This document shows, in pieces, positions 17,526 through 27,000 of a stretch of 64,000 nucleotides of DNA; positions within the stretch are counted from its first letter, which is position 1; each line of letters starts with the position of its first letter. Below the pieces are notes generated by a model. It worked only from the letters and a program-made list of their open reading frames with translations, searched no databases and was not told the origin of the DNA. A program made the translations under genes and the position numbers. The stretch is taken from NCBI GenBank assembly GCA_030429345.1, contig JAUIFJ010000001.1, positions 1-64,000 of the forward strand. Reading direction: 5' to 3'. This stretch comes from a bacterium. Lineage in GTDB: Bacteria > CAIWAD01.

Positions 17526-19085
17526 ATGCTGGATCCCCAGATCCTGGCCGCCCTGAAGGAATACACGACCCGCATGAGCCGCAGGGTCGACATCGTCCTG
17601 CAACCAGGAGATCACGAGAAGCGCGCCGAACTGAAGGGCATGCTCGAGCAGATTGCAGGACTGACGGATCACATCGGCCTGGTGACCGATGACGCCTCGC
17701 TCAACCTGCGCAGCGGCGTCAGTTACTCCCTGCGCACAGAGGACGGCGACACGGGCATCCGCTTCAGCGGCGTTCCCGGCGGACACGAATTCAATTCGCT
17801 GATCCTGGCCCTGCTGCAGGCCGGCGGGGTGGCGCTCAAGCTGGACGAGGGAATCCAGTCGACCATCCGCCGCATCGAGGGCGTGATGTCCTTCGAGACG
17901 GTCGTCTCCCTTTCGTGTCACAACTGCCCGGAAGTGGTGCAGGCGCTCAACCAGTTCGCCCTGCTCAACGAAGGCATCACGCACGAGATGATCGACGGCG
18001 GCGTTTTCCCCGGTCTGGTCGAGGAGCGCGGCATCCAGGGCGTGCCCGCCGTCTTCCTGGACGGGGAGTCCTTCGGCGACGGCCGCATGGACACCGGACG
18101 GATCCTGGACAAGCTGCTGGAGACACGAAGCGTCGCCGAGGCGCCCCGGGCGGCCGGCGACGACACGGTCTGGGACATGACCGTGGTCGGAGGCGGACCC
18201 GCGGGAGCGGCGGCGGCGATCTACACCGCGCGCAAGGGCTTCAAGGTGCAGATGATCGCCGAAAGGCAGGGCGGCCAGGTGCGTGACACCATGGCCATCG
18301 AGAACCTGATCTCCGTCTCGAAGACCACCGGTCCGGAGCTGAGCACGGCGCTGCGCGAGCACATGGGGGACTATGACATTCCCCTGCGCGACAACCTGCG
18401 CGTCAAGGAGATCGAGGACGGCGATGTCAAGAAGCTGATGCTCAACAGCGGCGAGGTGATCCAGAGCCGGACCGTCGTCCTGGCCACCGGAGCGCGCTGG
18501 CGCGAGCTGGGCGTCCCCGGCGAGAAGGAGTACATCGGCAAGGGCGTGGCCTACTGCCCGCACTGCGACGGCCCTTTCTTCAAGGGCAAGGACGTCGCCG
18601 TGATCGGCGGCGGCAACTCCGGAGTGGAGGCGGCGCTGGACCTGGCGGGCATCGTCGGCAGTGTCACGGTCATCGAGTTCCTGCCGGAGCTGAAGGCCGA
18701 CCAGGTGCTGATCGACCAGCTGGAGAAGCGCGACAACGTGCGCGTGATCCGCAACGCGGCGACGAAGGAGATCCTCGCCTCCGATGGCAAGCATGTGGAT
18801 TCCCTTGTATACACGGATCGCGGGACGAAGGAGGAACACTCCCTGGAGATCGCCGGCGTCTTCATCCAGATCGGCCTGGTGCCGGTCAGCGAGTACGTGG
18901 AAGGCCTGGTCGAGAAGAACCGCTTCGGGGAGATCGTCGTCAACGAGAAATGCGAAACGAGTCGCGCGGGAATCTATGCCTGCGGCGACGTGACCACCGT
19001 GCCCTACAAGCAGATCATCGTCGCCATGGGCGAGGGCGCCAAGGCCGGTATGGCCGCCAGCGAATACCTGCTGATGCAGGGCTGA
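17526..19085 (+). CDS. ahpF: Alkyl hydroperoxide reductase subunit F
   Basis: The 519-residue flavoprotein disulfide reductase has an N-terminal double-thioredoxin-fold domain with CHNC (Cys131/Cys134). An FAD-binding GGGPAGAAAA motif is followed by the thioredoxin-reductase-type CPHC (Cys344/Cys347), an NAD(P)H-binding GGGNSGVEAALDL, and the terminal FAD motif YACGDVTTVPYKQ. Length matches E. coli AhpF. It reduces AhpC using NADH. GGAGG precedes the ATG at 17526. Confidence 0.97.
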   Translation: MLDPQILAALKEYTTRMSRRVDIVLQPGDHEKRAELKGMLEQIAGLTDHIGLVTDDASLNLRSGVSYSLRTEDGDTGIRFSGVPGGHEFNSLILALLQAGGVALKLDEGIQSTIRRIEGVMSFETVVSLSCHNCPEVVQALNQFALLNEGITHEMIDGGVFPGLVEERGIQGVPAVFLDGESFGDGRMDTGRILDKLLETRSVAEAPRAAGDDTVWDMTVVGGGPAGAAAAIYTARKGFKVQMIAERQGGQVRDTMAIENLISVSKTTGPELSTALREHMGDYDIPLRDNLRVKEIEDGDVKKLMLNSGEVIQSRTVVLATGARWRELGVPGEKEYIGKGVAYCPHCDGPFFKGKDVAVIGGGNSGVEAALDLAGIVGSVTVIEFLPELKADQVLIDQLEKRDNVRVIRNAATKEILASDGKHVDSLVYTDRGTKEEHSLEIAGVFIQIGLVPVSEYVEGLVEKNRFGEIVVNEKCETSRAGIYACGDVTTVPYKQIIVAMGEGAKAGMAASEYLLMQG

Positions 19086-19118
19086 GCCTGGCGCAACAGC
19101 AGACTCTTCCTACATTCG

Positions 19119-19152
19119 ACGGCTCCGCCACCAGGCGGGGCCGTTTTCTATT
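19119..19152 (+). terminator. Intrinsic terminator after ahpF
   Basis: A GC-rich stem (CGGCTCCGCC with GGCGGGGCCG, one G-U pair, ACCA loop region) is followed by TTTTCT. It is well placed 40 bases after the ahpF stop. Confidence 0.7.
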
Positions 19153-19165
19153 CAACGGGACCGGA

Positions 19166-19354
19166 ATGAGCAAGACCCTCTGCGAGATCAAGGATCTTTC
19201 GCCCTCGAAGCAGCCGGACTGGCTGTGGGAGGAGCTCCGCAAGCCCCGTTACTTCTGCTCGAAATGCCTGAGGAGCGCAAAAAGCAAGAAGCGGCTCTGC
19301 AAGGCGAAGCGACTGCCGCTGAAGACCACTGCCCCTGATCTCAACCAGGGCTAG
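19166..19354 (+). CDS. Small conserved-looking cysteine protein
   Basis: The 62-residue product (MSKTLCEIKDLSPSKQ..., YFCSKCLRSAKSKKRLCKAKRL) has a CxxC pair plus two further Cys in a basic context. This resembles a family of tiny zinc-ribbon-like proteins whose members read YxCKKCGRVAxxxxxLCKPxK. A function is not known. It sits alone after the ahpF terminator and converges with the FG-GAP gene, ending nine bases before that gene's stop. Family recognition is from memory of the pattern, so confidence is moderate. Confidence 0.5.
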   Translation: MSKTLCEIKDLSPSKQPDWLWEELRKPRYFCSKCLRSAKSKKRLCKAKRLPLKTTAPDLNQG

Positions 19355-19363
19355 CCCTCCGCA

Positions 19364-20719
19364 CTACTCTCCCGGGGGGAGCGCCTCCACGAAGAAGAAT
19401 CCCCGAGCCTGCATGCGCGCCACCTGCGGCACGATCAAGCCCGGCGAGTCCAGAATGGCGATCCGCTGCGGACTCCTGAGCGAGGCGTAGGGGGTTTCCG
19501 TGTGGTACACCGCCCAGCGGCAGGAGGGGCAGGTATCCTCCCATTCCAGCACCGCGGCATTGCGTTGGATCCGAATCGACAATTCGACATTCACCAGCTG
19601 CTGGTTGCGGTACCAGGACACGGCGCCGTCCTGGAGAGAGGTGCTCAGGATGTCCAGGTCCAGGTCGCCGTCCATGTCCGCCAGTTGCACGCAGGAAGCC
19701 TGGAGCGTGAGGTTGTCCAGGACGACACGGGGCGCGAAGGCCTCTCCCAGGTTCTCGTGCCACGAGACCTCGAAGGCATCATGCGCCGACGTGACCAGAT
19801 CGATGTCCCCGTCGCCGTCCAGGTCCCCCGGAAAGAGACTGGTCGCGTGATCCACCTGCGCGCTGACAAGGTGGGAGACGGCAAAGGGCTCCGGCCCGTT
19901 CTCGAACCAGCGGATGCTGTCATCCCCGCGGGAAGCGGCCAGCAGGTCCAGGTCGCCGTCGCCGTCCATGTCGGCATGGCGCACATCGATCGCGCCCAGT
20001 GCGGAAGTGCTGACCGTATTCTCCGCCCCGAAAAGCCCGTCCCCCAGGTTCTCGAACCAGGCGACCCGGTTGTCGTACAGGGAGGCCGTCGCCAGGTCCA
20101 GGTCGCCATCGCCGTCCACGTCGAAGAAGCTGGCCGAGTTGGCTCCGTCCAGGCCGGAAGCGATCACGGCCCCGGGCGCGAATTCCCTCAGTCCCTGGTT
20201 CCTGTACCACACGACCTGGCCGTGATAGCGAAGCACGACCGCGATGTCCTGCAGGCCGTCTCCGTCTACATCCGGCACTTCCACCGAAATCGGTCCGCCG
20301 TTCGTAGACGCGATCACCTGGCGCACCCAGCTCTGCTCGCTGCCGATCACATTGAAGTGGGCAACGACCCTGCCTTCGTTCCAGTAGCAGGCGACCAGGT
20401 CATTGGTGCCGCTCTGGTCCAGATCCGCCGCAATGACTTCCTGCGGGCGATCCCCGGCAGGCTGGATCAGCTGCTGCGCCCCGAAGCTGCCCTGGCCGTC
20501 AAGATTCTCGTACCAGGCCAGCTTGTCGTCGTAGCGTGACGCCGAGACCAGGTCCGGGTCCCCGTCCAGGTCGATGTCACAGGCGATCACGGAATTCGCC
20601 CCCATTGCCTGGGTGCTGATGATCTGCCGCGGGCTGAAGGGTTCGGCGAAGGCGGACGCAGCAAGCAGACAGGTTCCGAAGCATGCCAGACCCGCGAGAA
20701 GGGTGCAAAAAGAGTTCAT
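19364..20719 (-). CDS. Secreted FG-GAP/VCBS-repeat protein
   Basis: The 451-residue product has a signal peptide (MNSFCTLLAGLACFGTCLLAASAFA). At least six FG-GAP-like repeats follow, built around calcium-binding loops such as DIDLDGDPDLVSASRYDDKLAWYEN, DVDGDGLQDIAV, DVDGDGDLDLATAS, DMDGDGDLDLLAAS and DLDGDGDIDLVTS. These form a beta-propeller. A C-terminal Ig-like segment (VNVELSIRIQRNAAVLEWEDTCPSCRWAVYHTE) ends the protein. It is probably an extracellular or surface protein. The role is unknown. Confidence 0.88.
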   Translation of the reverse strand: MNSFCTLLAGLACFGTCLLAASAFAEPFSPRQIISTQAMGANSVIACDIDLDGDPDLVSASRYDDKLAWYENLDGQGSFGAQQLIQPAGDRPQEVIAADLDQSGTNDLVACYWNEGRVVAHFNVIGSEQSWVRQVIASTNGGPISVEVPDVDGDGLQDIAVVLRYHGQVVWYRNQGLREFAPGAVIASGLDGANSASFFDVDGDGDLDLATASLYDNRVAWFENLGDGLFGAENTVSTSALGAIDVRHADMDGDGDLDLLAASRGDDSIRWFENGPEPFAVSHLVSAQVDHATSLFPGDLDGDGDIDLVTSAHDAFEVSWHENLGEAFAPRVVLDNLTLQASCVQLADMDGDLDLDILSTSLQDGAVSWYRNQQLVNVELSIRIQRNAAVLEWEDTCPSCRWAVYHTETPYASLRSPQRIAILDSPGLIVPQVARMQARGFFFVEALPPGE

Positions 20720-20840
20720 GGGGTTTCCTTCCTCCGGTCGTGCCGGGCGCGGGGAGAGTCGTCGAGTCCTGAATACAGCTCTATTGGCAATGCCTTACCT
20801 TGACCAATGGCAAATTCGTCAGAAAACAGGATCTGCGTGC

Positions 20841-21917
20841 ATGTCGCTGCGTTTTCAGCGTTTAGGTGAGGAAATATCCCCCAGTGAGACCACAGCCGAG
20901 CGTTTCCTCGTCGGAAGCCTGCCGGATGCCGGCGGCTCGGCCCGGGATCGCGTCATCAGTCCCTGGCGGCCCAGGCACCCCGAAGACCTGCTCTGCGGCC
21001 ACAGCGCCACGGAGATCGCGCTCAACCTGATCCTGCTGGAAGGACCGCCTTCCCGAGGCGCCGTCGAAGGGGAACGGCTTTCCATCGACAACCTCTGCGC
21101 CTGCTTCTGCCTGCTGCAGCCCGCCATTGCCAGCCGCCACCGCGAGATCCTGCTCCAGGTCGCCGAAATGGGGCTCTTCCAGGCCTGGGGCACGCGCACG
21201 GCGATGAATGTATACCAGCGCCTGCAGGACCTTTTGCGACACGCGCGCAACTGCCGACAGGCGGAGCACGAGACCTTCCTGAGCTGCTTCCGCCACCTGC
21301 CCGGCATCCTGGCCAGCGATCCCCAGTCCCTTGACCCCCGCCCGGAGGAGCACGCGGAACTGCTGCTCGAGCAGGGCCCGATCGATCGCGAGCTCTTCCA
21401 CCGGCGCTTCACCTCCTACAGGATTCCGCGACGCCTTCACCGGGGCGTGTACTACAAGGCTCTCCGGATCAGCCCGGTGGACGCGCCGCTCGACGACCCC
21501 TCCCTGCTCTCCTGCCGCGTGCGGAACCGGCTGGACGGGGACCGGGTGCAGCTGGTCAGCGTCGAAGCCGCGGAAGGCTGGTATCACGATCTGCTCTATC
21601 CCTCGTGGATGGTGGCCGATTCGCCGGGGCGTTCACGCGCTCCCGGACTGGTCGCCGCTCCGCGCGCGGGCGCCTGGAGACTGGACTATCCCGAACTGGT
21701 GCAGGTGATTTCGCGACTCGGAGAGCGGGAACGCAACACGGGACGCTGGACCCTGCGACCGGAGATCCATCCCCTGGAGCGTTCCACCGGACGGGCCTTC
21801 CCCGTCGTGCTGTATTACGAGGACGGACGCGGGAATCCGGCCCCCAGCAGCCTGCCGCCCCACGAGCTGGCCGATCGCCTTTGCCGCCTCTTCAGCCCCG
21901 ACCGGTGGGGCGACTGA
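20841..21917 (+). CDS. Conserved hypothetical protein (DUF6687-like)
   Basis: The 358-residue product has no signal peptide or membrane segment. Its N-terminal block (SPWRPRHPEDLLCGHSATEIALNLI..., SIDNLCACFCLLQPAIASRHREILLQVAEMGLF) resembles the DUF6687 family. Function unknown. The start at 20841 is the first ATG giving this block and is divergent from the FG-GAP gene. The TGA overlaps the ATG of the Nudix gene (TGATG), which suggests coupling and perhaps a shared role in nucleotide or metabolite clean-up. Confidence 0.55.
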   Translation: MSLRFQRLGEEISPSETTAERFLVGSLPDAGGSARDRVISPWRPRHPEDLLCGHSATEIALNLILLEGPPSRGAVEGERLSIDNLCACFCLLQPAIASRHREILLQVAEMGLFQAWGTRTAMNVYQRLQDLLRHARNCRQAEHETFLSCFRHLPGILASDPQSLDPRPEEHAELLLEQGPIDRELFHRRFTSYRIPRRLHRGVYYKALRISPVDAPLDDPSLLSCRVRNRLDGDRVQLVSVEAAEGWYHDLLYPSWMVADSPGRSRAPGLVAAPRAGAWRLDYPELVQVISRLGERERNTGRWTLRPEIHPLERSTGRAFPVVLYYEDGRGNPAPSSLPPHELADRLCRLFSPDRWGD

Positions 21918-22414
21918 TGCACGCCATCGAAGCCACCTTGTGCTACCTGGAATCCGACGACAGGGTCCTGATGCTCCATCGCATCACGCGCGAGGACGAT
22001 CACCACTACGGCAAGTACAACGGGCTGGGGGGAAAGCTGGATCCGGGCGAATCCCCGGAAGACTGCGTGATCCGCGAAGTTCGCGAGGAAAGCGGCCTGC
22101 GCCCGCGCCGCCTCCGATTCGCCGGTCATATCACCTTTCCCCTCTTCGACGGCAAAAGGGACTGGTCGGTCTTCATCTATCGCGCCTTCGACCCCGTCGG
22201 CGAAACCCTGAGCGAGATCCCGGAAGGGCGGCTGGAGTGGGTTCCCCGCGATGAGCTGCTGGAGCTGAATCTGTGGGAAGGCGACCGAGTCTTCCTGCCC
22301 TGGGTACTGGAGGACCGCCGCTTCCTGGCGCGCTTCGACTACGAGGACGGGCGCTACAAAGGCCACTCGGTGCATTTCATCGAAGAGGATCTCCGCCTTG
22401 ACGCGGAGGGATGA
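21917..22414 (+). CDS. Nudix hydrolase (MutT/8-oxo-dGTPase-like)
   Basis: The 165-residue product carries a complete Nudix box, GGKLDPGESPEDCVIREVREESGL, with the metal-binding REVREES glutamates. Just before it, HHYGKYNGLGGK matches the MTH1/MutT-like subgroup that hydrolyses oxidised purine nucleoside triphosphates. Substrate specificity is inferred, not shown. Its end overlaps the TTG start of the MATE gene by 17 bases. Confidence 0.88.
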   Translation: MHAIEATLCYLESDDRVLMLHRITREDDHHYGKYNGLGGKLDPGESPEDCVIREVREESGLRPRRLRFAGHITFPLFDGKRDWSVFIYRAFDPVGETLSEIPEGRLEWVPRDELLELNLWEGDRVFLPWVLEDRRFLARFDYEDGRYKGHSVHFIEEDLRLDAEG

Positions 22415-23747
22415 TCCCGCGGGCTACCGCGGCATCCTGGCCCTGGCCATTCCCGCCATGGCGGCCACCCTGGCCGACCCCCTGCTCTCCTTCACGGACA
22501 CCGCCCTTGTAGCACGTCTGGGCACCTATCCCCTGGCCAGCCTGCAGCTCTGCACGGACATCCTCAGCATGCTGGTCTGGCTCTTCAATTTCCTGTCCTA
22601 CGGCATGACGGCCCGCCTGGCTCTGCTCCTGGCCCGGGGACAGCAGGCGGATGCCCGGCGCCTGGCGGCACAGAGCCTGCAGCTGGCCTTCGGCATTGGC
22701 CTGTGCCTGTTCCTGCTTCTGCTCGTGGCGGCCCCCACCCTGCTAGGCCTGGCAGGAGCGGAAGGACGGGTACTCGAACTGGGAAGTCTCTACCTCTTCT
22801 CCCGCGCCGCCGGATTGCCGGCCGCCATGCTCAACCTCTCCGCGATCGGGATCCTGCGCGGCATGCGTGATACAAAGACCACCCTGTGGATCACGGTCGG
22901 CGCCAACCTGCTGAACCTGGTCCTCGACCTGCTGCTGATCTTCGGCGCCGGGCCGCTTCCGGCCCTGGGCCTGGTGGGCGCGGCGATTGCATCCGTTGTC
23001 GCACAATGGTCGGCGGCGGCGACCTACCTGCACCTGCTGGGCCGCCGTGGCGTGCTCCCTCCGCTCGGCAGTCTCTTCCGTCCGCGCCTGGAGGGCATGG
23101 CCTCGCTGATCCGCGTATCACGGGACCTCTTCCTGCGGACCAGCCTGCTGCTGCTGGCCTTCCTGGCCGCCACCAGCACCGCCACCCGCCTGGGCGCGCC
23201 CGAGCTGGCTGCCCACGGCATCGGCATGAAGCTCTGGATGCTGGTGGTCTTCCTGATCGAGGGATACGAAATTGCCGGACAGTCCCTGACCGGGGGTCTG
23301 CTCGGCACGGGACGCATGGAGGATGCCCGACGCCTGGGCCTGCGCCTGCTGGTTCTGGGCGCGGGGACCGGGCTCGTCTTCGCGGGCGCCTTCGCCCTTT
23401 TGCGCGATCCCCTGGTCGGCCTCTTCGATCCCGCGGCAGATGTCCTGGCGAATGTGCTGGGAGTCTTTCCCCTGATCGTGGTCCTGCAGCCGCTCAACGG
23501 CATGGCCTTCGTGCTGGACGGCCTGCTGATCGGAGCCGGGGACACGCGCTTCCTGGCGCGGGCCATGCTCTTCTGCGGACCGCCTGCGCTGCTTGGCGCC
23601 GCGGGCTGGGCCCTCTACGGAAACGGGGGACTGCAGGCCGTCTGGTGGGGACTGGCGGCCATGATGGCGCTGCGTTTCCTGACGAACATGGGGCGCTTCC
23701 TGGGAGGCGCCTGGCAGCAAAGCATGGAAAGTGGAACACATGCCTGA
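22398..23747 (+). CDS. MATE-family efflux transporter
   Basis: The 449-residue polytopic membrane protein has about twelve hydrophobic segments and the MATE signature near the N terminus (LALAIPAMAATLADPLLSFTDTALVARLGTYPLASLQL). It belongs to the DinF-like branch of Na+/H+-coupled multidrug exporters. The start is probably TTG at 22398 with AGAGGA upstream. An ATG at 22458 would cut the first helix. It is translationally linked to the Nudix gene. Confidence 0.9.
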   Translation: MTRRDDPAGYRGILALAIPAMAATLADPLLSFTDTALVARLGTYPLASLQLCTDILSMLVWLFNFLSYGMTARLALLLARGQQADARRLAAQSLQLAFGIGLCLFLLLLVAAPTLLGLAGAEGRVLELGSLYLFSRAAGLPAAMLNLSAIGILRGMRDTKTTLWITVGANLLNLVLDLLLIFGAGPLPALGLVGAAIASVVAQWSAAATYLHLLGRRGVLPPLGSLFRPRLEGMASLIRVSRDLFLRTSLLLLAFLAATSTATRLGAPELAAHGIGMKLWMLVVFLIEGYEIAGQSLTGGLLGTGRMEDARRLGLRLLVLGAGTGLVFAGAFALLRDPLVGLFDPAADVLANVLGVFPLIVVLQPLNGMAFVLDGLLIGAGDTRFLARAMLFCGPPALLGAAGWALYGNGGLQAVWWGLAAMMALRFLTNMGRFLGGAWQQSMESGTHA

Positions 23748-23780
23748 ACAGCGGAAGACCTTTAAGGAACAACAACACCC

Positions 23781-25034
23781 ATGAGTCTTCCTTTCCGCGC
23801 CCCAGAGACGAAACGGCACCGGGGACGATCCGTGGCGACCCTGTCGATCCTGGTCGCCGCCGGAGGAGCGCTGGCCATGCTCCCCTTCAGGGCCCACCCC
23901 CTGGGCGCTGCCGGATTCGCCCTCTTCGAGGCGGCCCTTGTCGGCGGATTCGCCGACTGGTTCGCCGTGACCGCCCTCTTCCGGCATCCGCTGGGCCAGA
24001 AATGGGTGCCGCATACGGCGATCATTCCGGCCAACCGGGACCGCATCATCGACAACCTGGTGGCGCTGGTCGAGAACCGGCTGCTGAACCAGGAAAGCCT
24101 GCAGCGGCGCCTGTCGAGCACGCCGATCGCCCTGCCCCTGCTGGATGCCATCGAGGACCAGGAAACCCTGCGCAACGCGGCCGGATTCCTGGCTCGCGGA
24201 ATCAGCGCGCGCCTGCGGGAAGAACCGCTGGACACCCTTTCCGGCCTGATCGAGACCTCGCTGAAGCGCCGCATCCTGGAGCGTGAGGCGCCTCTGCTCT
24301 GGCAGGACCTGCGCCGGGACTGGCTCGGGCCGCAACGCTTCGAACTCTGGGCCGGCGCCGGCTTGCGCGGCCTGTCGCGCCTGCCTTCCGGCCCGACCTT
24401 GCGGACGACCATCCGTTCGACCCTGGAAGGCATGATCGAGAAGTTCCTGGACGGCAATCCCTTCGCCTCCCTGGCGCGCGGCTTCCTGGACGAGGAGAAA
24501 CTGACCCAGTTGGTGGTCGAAGGCCTGAAAAGCCGGCTGCTGCAGGCCGCGGAGAACGAGGCCGACCCCCTGCGCGCCGCGCTGCGCAAGGCCTGCGACC
24601 CGGACGAGCCCCATGCCGGGCTGCTGAAGATCCTTGAAACGCTGCAGCAGGGCCTGCGCGAAACGGATCCCTCGCTGGCCGACCGCCTGGCTCGCAGCGC
24701 CCGCGACGCCGGCGCCGCCTGGCTGGAAAGCGAGGAGGGGCACAAACAGGTCCAGGCCTGGCTCGCCGGGGCGCTGCGTCGACTGCGGGACAATCCGGAA
24801 CACCTGGGCCGACTGGATGTCTACCTGCGTTCGCGCTTGCTCATCCTGGCCGAGAAGCACCATGACAAGATCGGCGAAGTCGTGCGCGAGAACCTGCAGG
24901 TACTCAGCGCGCGCCAGTTCTCGGACGAGCTGGAGGATCGCGTCGGCCAGGATCTGCAATGGATCCGCGTCAACGGAGCGGTCGTCGGCGGGCTGGTCGG
25001 GCTGATCCTGCACCTGCTGTTGAAGCTTGTCTGA
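23781..25034 (+). CDS. DUF445 family membrane protein
   Basis: The 417-residue product has an N-terminal hydrophobic pair (VATLSILVAAGGALAMLPF and GAAGFALFEAALVGGFADWFAVTALFRHPLG) and a long helical cytoplasmic or periplasmic region. A C-terminal membrane segment (VNGAVVGGLVGLILHLLLKLV) closes the protein. GGFADWFAVTALFRHPLG and IPANRDRIIDNL are hallmarks of the DUF445/YjiN family. Function is poorly known. It follows the MATE gene by 33 bases. Confidence 0.88.
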   Translation: MSLPFRAPETKRHRGRSVATLSILVAAGGALAMLPFRAHPLGAAGFALFEAALVGGFADWFAVTALFRHPLGQKWVPHTAIIPANRDRIIDNLVALVENRLLNQESLQRRLSSTPIALPLLDAIEDQETLRNAAGFLARGISARLREEPLDTLSGLIETSLKRRILEREAPLLWQDLRRDWLGPQRFELWAGAGLRGLSRLPSGPTLRTTIRSTLEGMIEKFLDGNPFASLARGFLDEEKLTQLVVEGLKSRLLQAAENEADPLRAALRKACDPDEPHAGLLKILETLQQGLRETDPSLADRLARSARDAGAAWLESEEGHKQVQAWLAGALRRLRDNPEHLGRLDVYLRSRLLILAEKHHDKIGEVVRENLQVLSARQFSDELEDRVGQDLQWIRVNGAVVGGLVGLILHLLLKLV

Positions 25035-25124
25035 GTCCTGCCCCCTTTCCGGGGACGCGAAGCTGTCCGCCCTTCCTTACCTTGGCCGCTGTTCTGTCGA
25101 TTGCCTGAAGAGAAAAGGCCTTCC

Positions 25125-25646
25125 ATGCGTATCCTGCCGGCCCTGGGCCTTGGCCTTCTCCTGTTCTCCTGCAGTTCGAGGCCTCCCGCGGGCCTCTCCT
25201 ACGAGTACCACCAGGAGTTGTCACACGAGGACTGGACCTTCCAGGTGAGTGTCGCGCCCGCAGAGGCCCCGCCGGAAGGCAGCTTCAGCGTGCGCGTGCA
25301 ACACGCCTTCTTCATGGTGACACCTGTCATGTCGGTGCACCCGCGGGAAGGGCGACTCGTCGACTGCCAGCTGGGCAACCTGGACGAGGACGACGAACCC
25401 GAACTGCTGGTCGCCAGCCGCACAACGGAGGATGCCCCTCTTCGGCTGTCCCTCTTCCAGATGCGTGGAGGCACGCTCTACCCGGTCGCCCTTGCCGACT
25501 GGCGGGACTTTGCGGCAGCAGGCGGAAGCGGCGAGAAGGCGGGCATCGACAAGAACGGGCTGAGCCTGTGTTACACCGGCAGCGGCGGGGAACAGCATTG
25601 CCTGGTCTGGAACCCCAAGGAAAACCGCTGGAGCGACGGGAGCTGA
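25125..25646 (+). CDS. Hypothetical lipoprotein
   Basis: The 173-residue product has a lipoprotein signal peptide (MRILPALGLGLLLFSC, Cys16). A beta-rich body follows, including DCQLGNLDEDDEPELLVASR, which resembles a single FG-GAP/VCBS-like turn, and KNGLSLCYTGSGGEQHCLVWNPKENRW. I do not recognise the family. It precedes the AtuA-type genes by two bases, which suggests one transcript although the functional link is obscure. The start at 25125 gives the best signal peptide. Confidence 0.6.
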   Translation: MRILPALGLGLLLFSCSSRPPAGLSYEYHQELSHEDWTFQVSVAPAEAPPEGSFSVRVQHAFFMVTPVMSVHPREGRLVDCQLGNLDEDDEPELLVASRTTEDAPLRLSLFQMRGGTLYPVALADWRDFAAAGGSGEKAGIDKNGLSLCYTGSGGEQHCLVWNPKENRWSDGS

Positions 25647-25648
25647 GT

Positions 25649-26998
25649 ATGGATCGTGTATTACGTGTTGCAAACGGACAGGGATTCTGGGGGGACTCGG
25701 TCGAAGCCCCGGTCCAGCTGATCCGCGGCGGGGGGATCGACTTCCTGACCATGGACTACCTGGCGGAAGTCACCCTGTCGATCATGCAGCGGCAGAAACT
25801 GAAGCGGCCCGAGACGGGCTATGCCCGCGACTTCGTAGAGCTCGTCGATCGCGTCCTGCCGGACCTGCTGGAAAAGAAGATCCGCGTGATCAGCAATGCC
25901 GGCGGCGTCAACGCGCCCGCCTGCAGCAAGGCACTGAAGGATGTGGCCGCGAAGCACAAGGCGGACATCCGCATCGGGACCATCGAGGGCGACGACATCC
26001 TGCATCGCCTGGACGAGCTGATCGCCGCCGGCGCGCCGCTGGCCAACATGGAAACGGGCGAGGAGCTGGCGACGATCCGCGATCGCGTGACGGCGGCCAA
26101 TGTATACATCGACTCCTTCTGTATTGCCGAGGCGCTGGACAAGGGCGCGCAGATCGTGCTCGCCGGACGCGTCTCCGACCCCGGCCTGGCCCTGGGCCCG
26201 ATGATCCACGCCTTCGGCTGGGGCCGCGAGGACTGGGACCTGCTGGCGGCGGGCACCGTCGCCGGGCATGTCACCGAGTGCGGCGCCCAGTGCAGCGGCG
26301 GCAACTACAGCCGCTGGTGGCAGGTGAAGGACTATGCCGGCATCGGCTATCCGGTGGTCGAGGTGCTGCAGGACGGCAGCTTCGTCGTCACCAAGCAGCC
26401 GGGCACGGGCGGGCTGGTCAACCGCTGGAGCGTCTGCGAGCAGCTGCTCTACGAAATGGGCGATCCGCAACACTACATCAGCCCCGACACCATGGTCGAT
26501 TTCACCTCGCTGTCCCTCGAGGACCTGGGAAAGGATCGCGTGCGCATCTCGAAGATCAAGGGCGCGCCGGCGACGGATTCCTACAAGGTCTCGATCAGCT
26601 ACCTGGCCGGCTACAAGGCCAGCGGGCAACTGACGGTCTGCGGCCCCCGCGCCGTCGAGAAGGCCCGCGCCGTGGCCGGGATCATCTGGAAGCGCCTGGA
26701 GGACGTGGGCTGCAGCTACGAGGAAACGAACAGCGAACTGCTGGGCATCGACTCCTGCCACCCCGGCATTGCCGCCCCCCCCGCAGATCCGCCGGAAGTG
26801 GTGTTGCGGCTGAGCTGTCGTGATACCGACCGCGCCAAGGTCGACCGCTTCGGCAAGGAGCTGGCCCCGGTGATCACCAACGGGCCTTCCGGCATCACCG
26901 GTTTCGCCGGCGGCCGTCCCAAGGCCCAGGAGATCGTCGCCTACTGGCCGGCGCTCGTACCCAAGGAACTGATCCAGACCCGTGTGACGGTGGAGTAG
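25649..26998 (+). CDS. AtuA-family protein (acyclic terpene utilisation, DUF1446)
   Basis: The 449-residue product matches the AtuA/DUF1446 N-terminal domain: RVANGQGFWGDS at the start, then ISNAGGVNAPAC, IGTIEGDDI, IVLAGRVSDPGLALGPMIHAFGW, and GHVTECGAQCSGGNYSRWW. AtuA is linked to citronellol/geraniol degradation in Pseudomonas, but the family is wider and the reaction is not established. Here the C-terminal ferredoxin-fold part is a separate gene, starting two bases later. Confidence 0.85.
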   Translation: MDRVLRVANGQGFWGDSVEAPVQLIRGGGIDFLTMDYLAEVTLSIMQRQKLKRPETGYARDFVELVDRVLPDLLEKKIRVISNAGGVNAPACSKALKDVAAKHKADIRIGTIEGDDILHRLDELIAAGAPLANMETGEELATIRDRVTAANVYIDSFCIAEALDKGAQIVLAGRVSDPGLALGPMIHAFGWGREDWDLLAAGTVAGHVTECGAQCSGGNYSRWWQVKDYAGIGYPVVEVLQDGSFVVTKQPGTGGLVNRWSVCEQLLYEMGDPQHYISPDTMVDFTSLSLEDLGKDRVRISKIKGAPATDSYKVSISYLAGYKASGQLTVCGPRAVEKARAVAGIIWKRLEDVGCSYEETNSELLGIDSCHPGIAAPPADPPEVVLRLSCRDTDRAKVDRFGKELAPVITNGPSGITGFAGGRPKAQEIVAYWPALVPKELIQTRVTVE

Positions 26999-27000
26999 AA

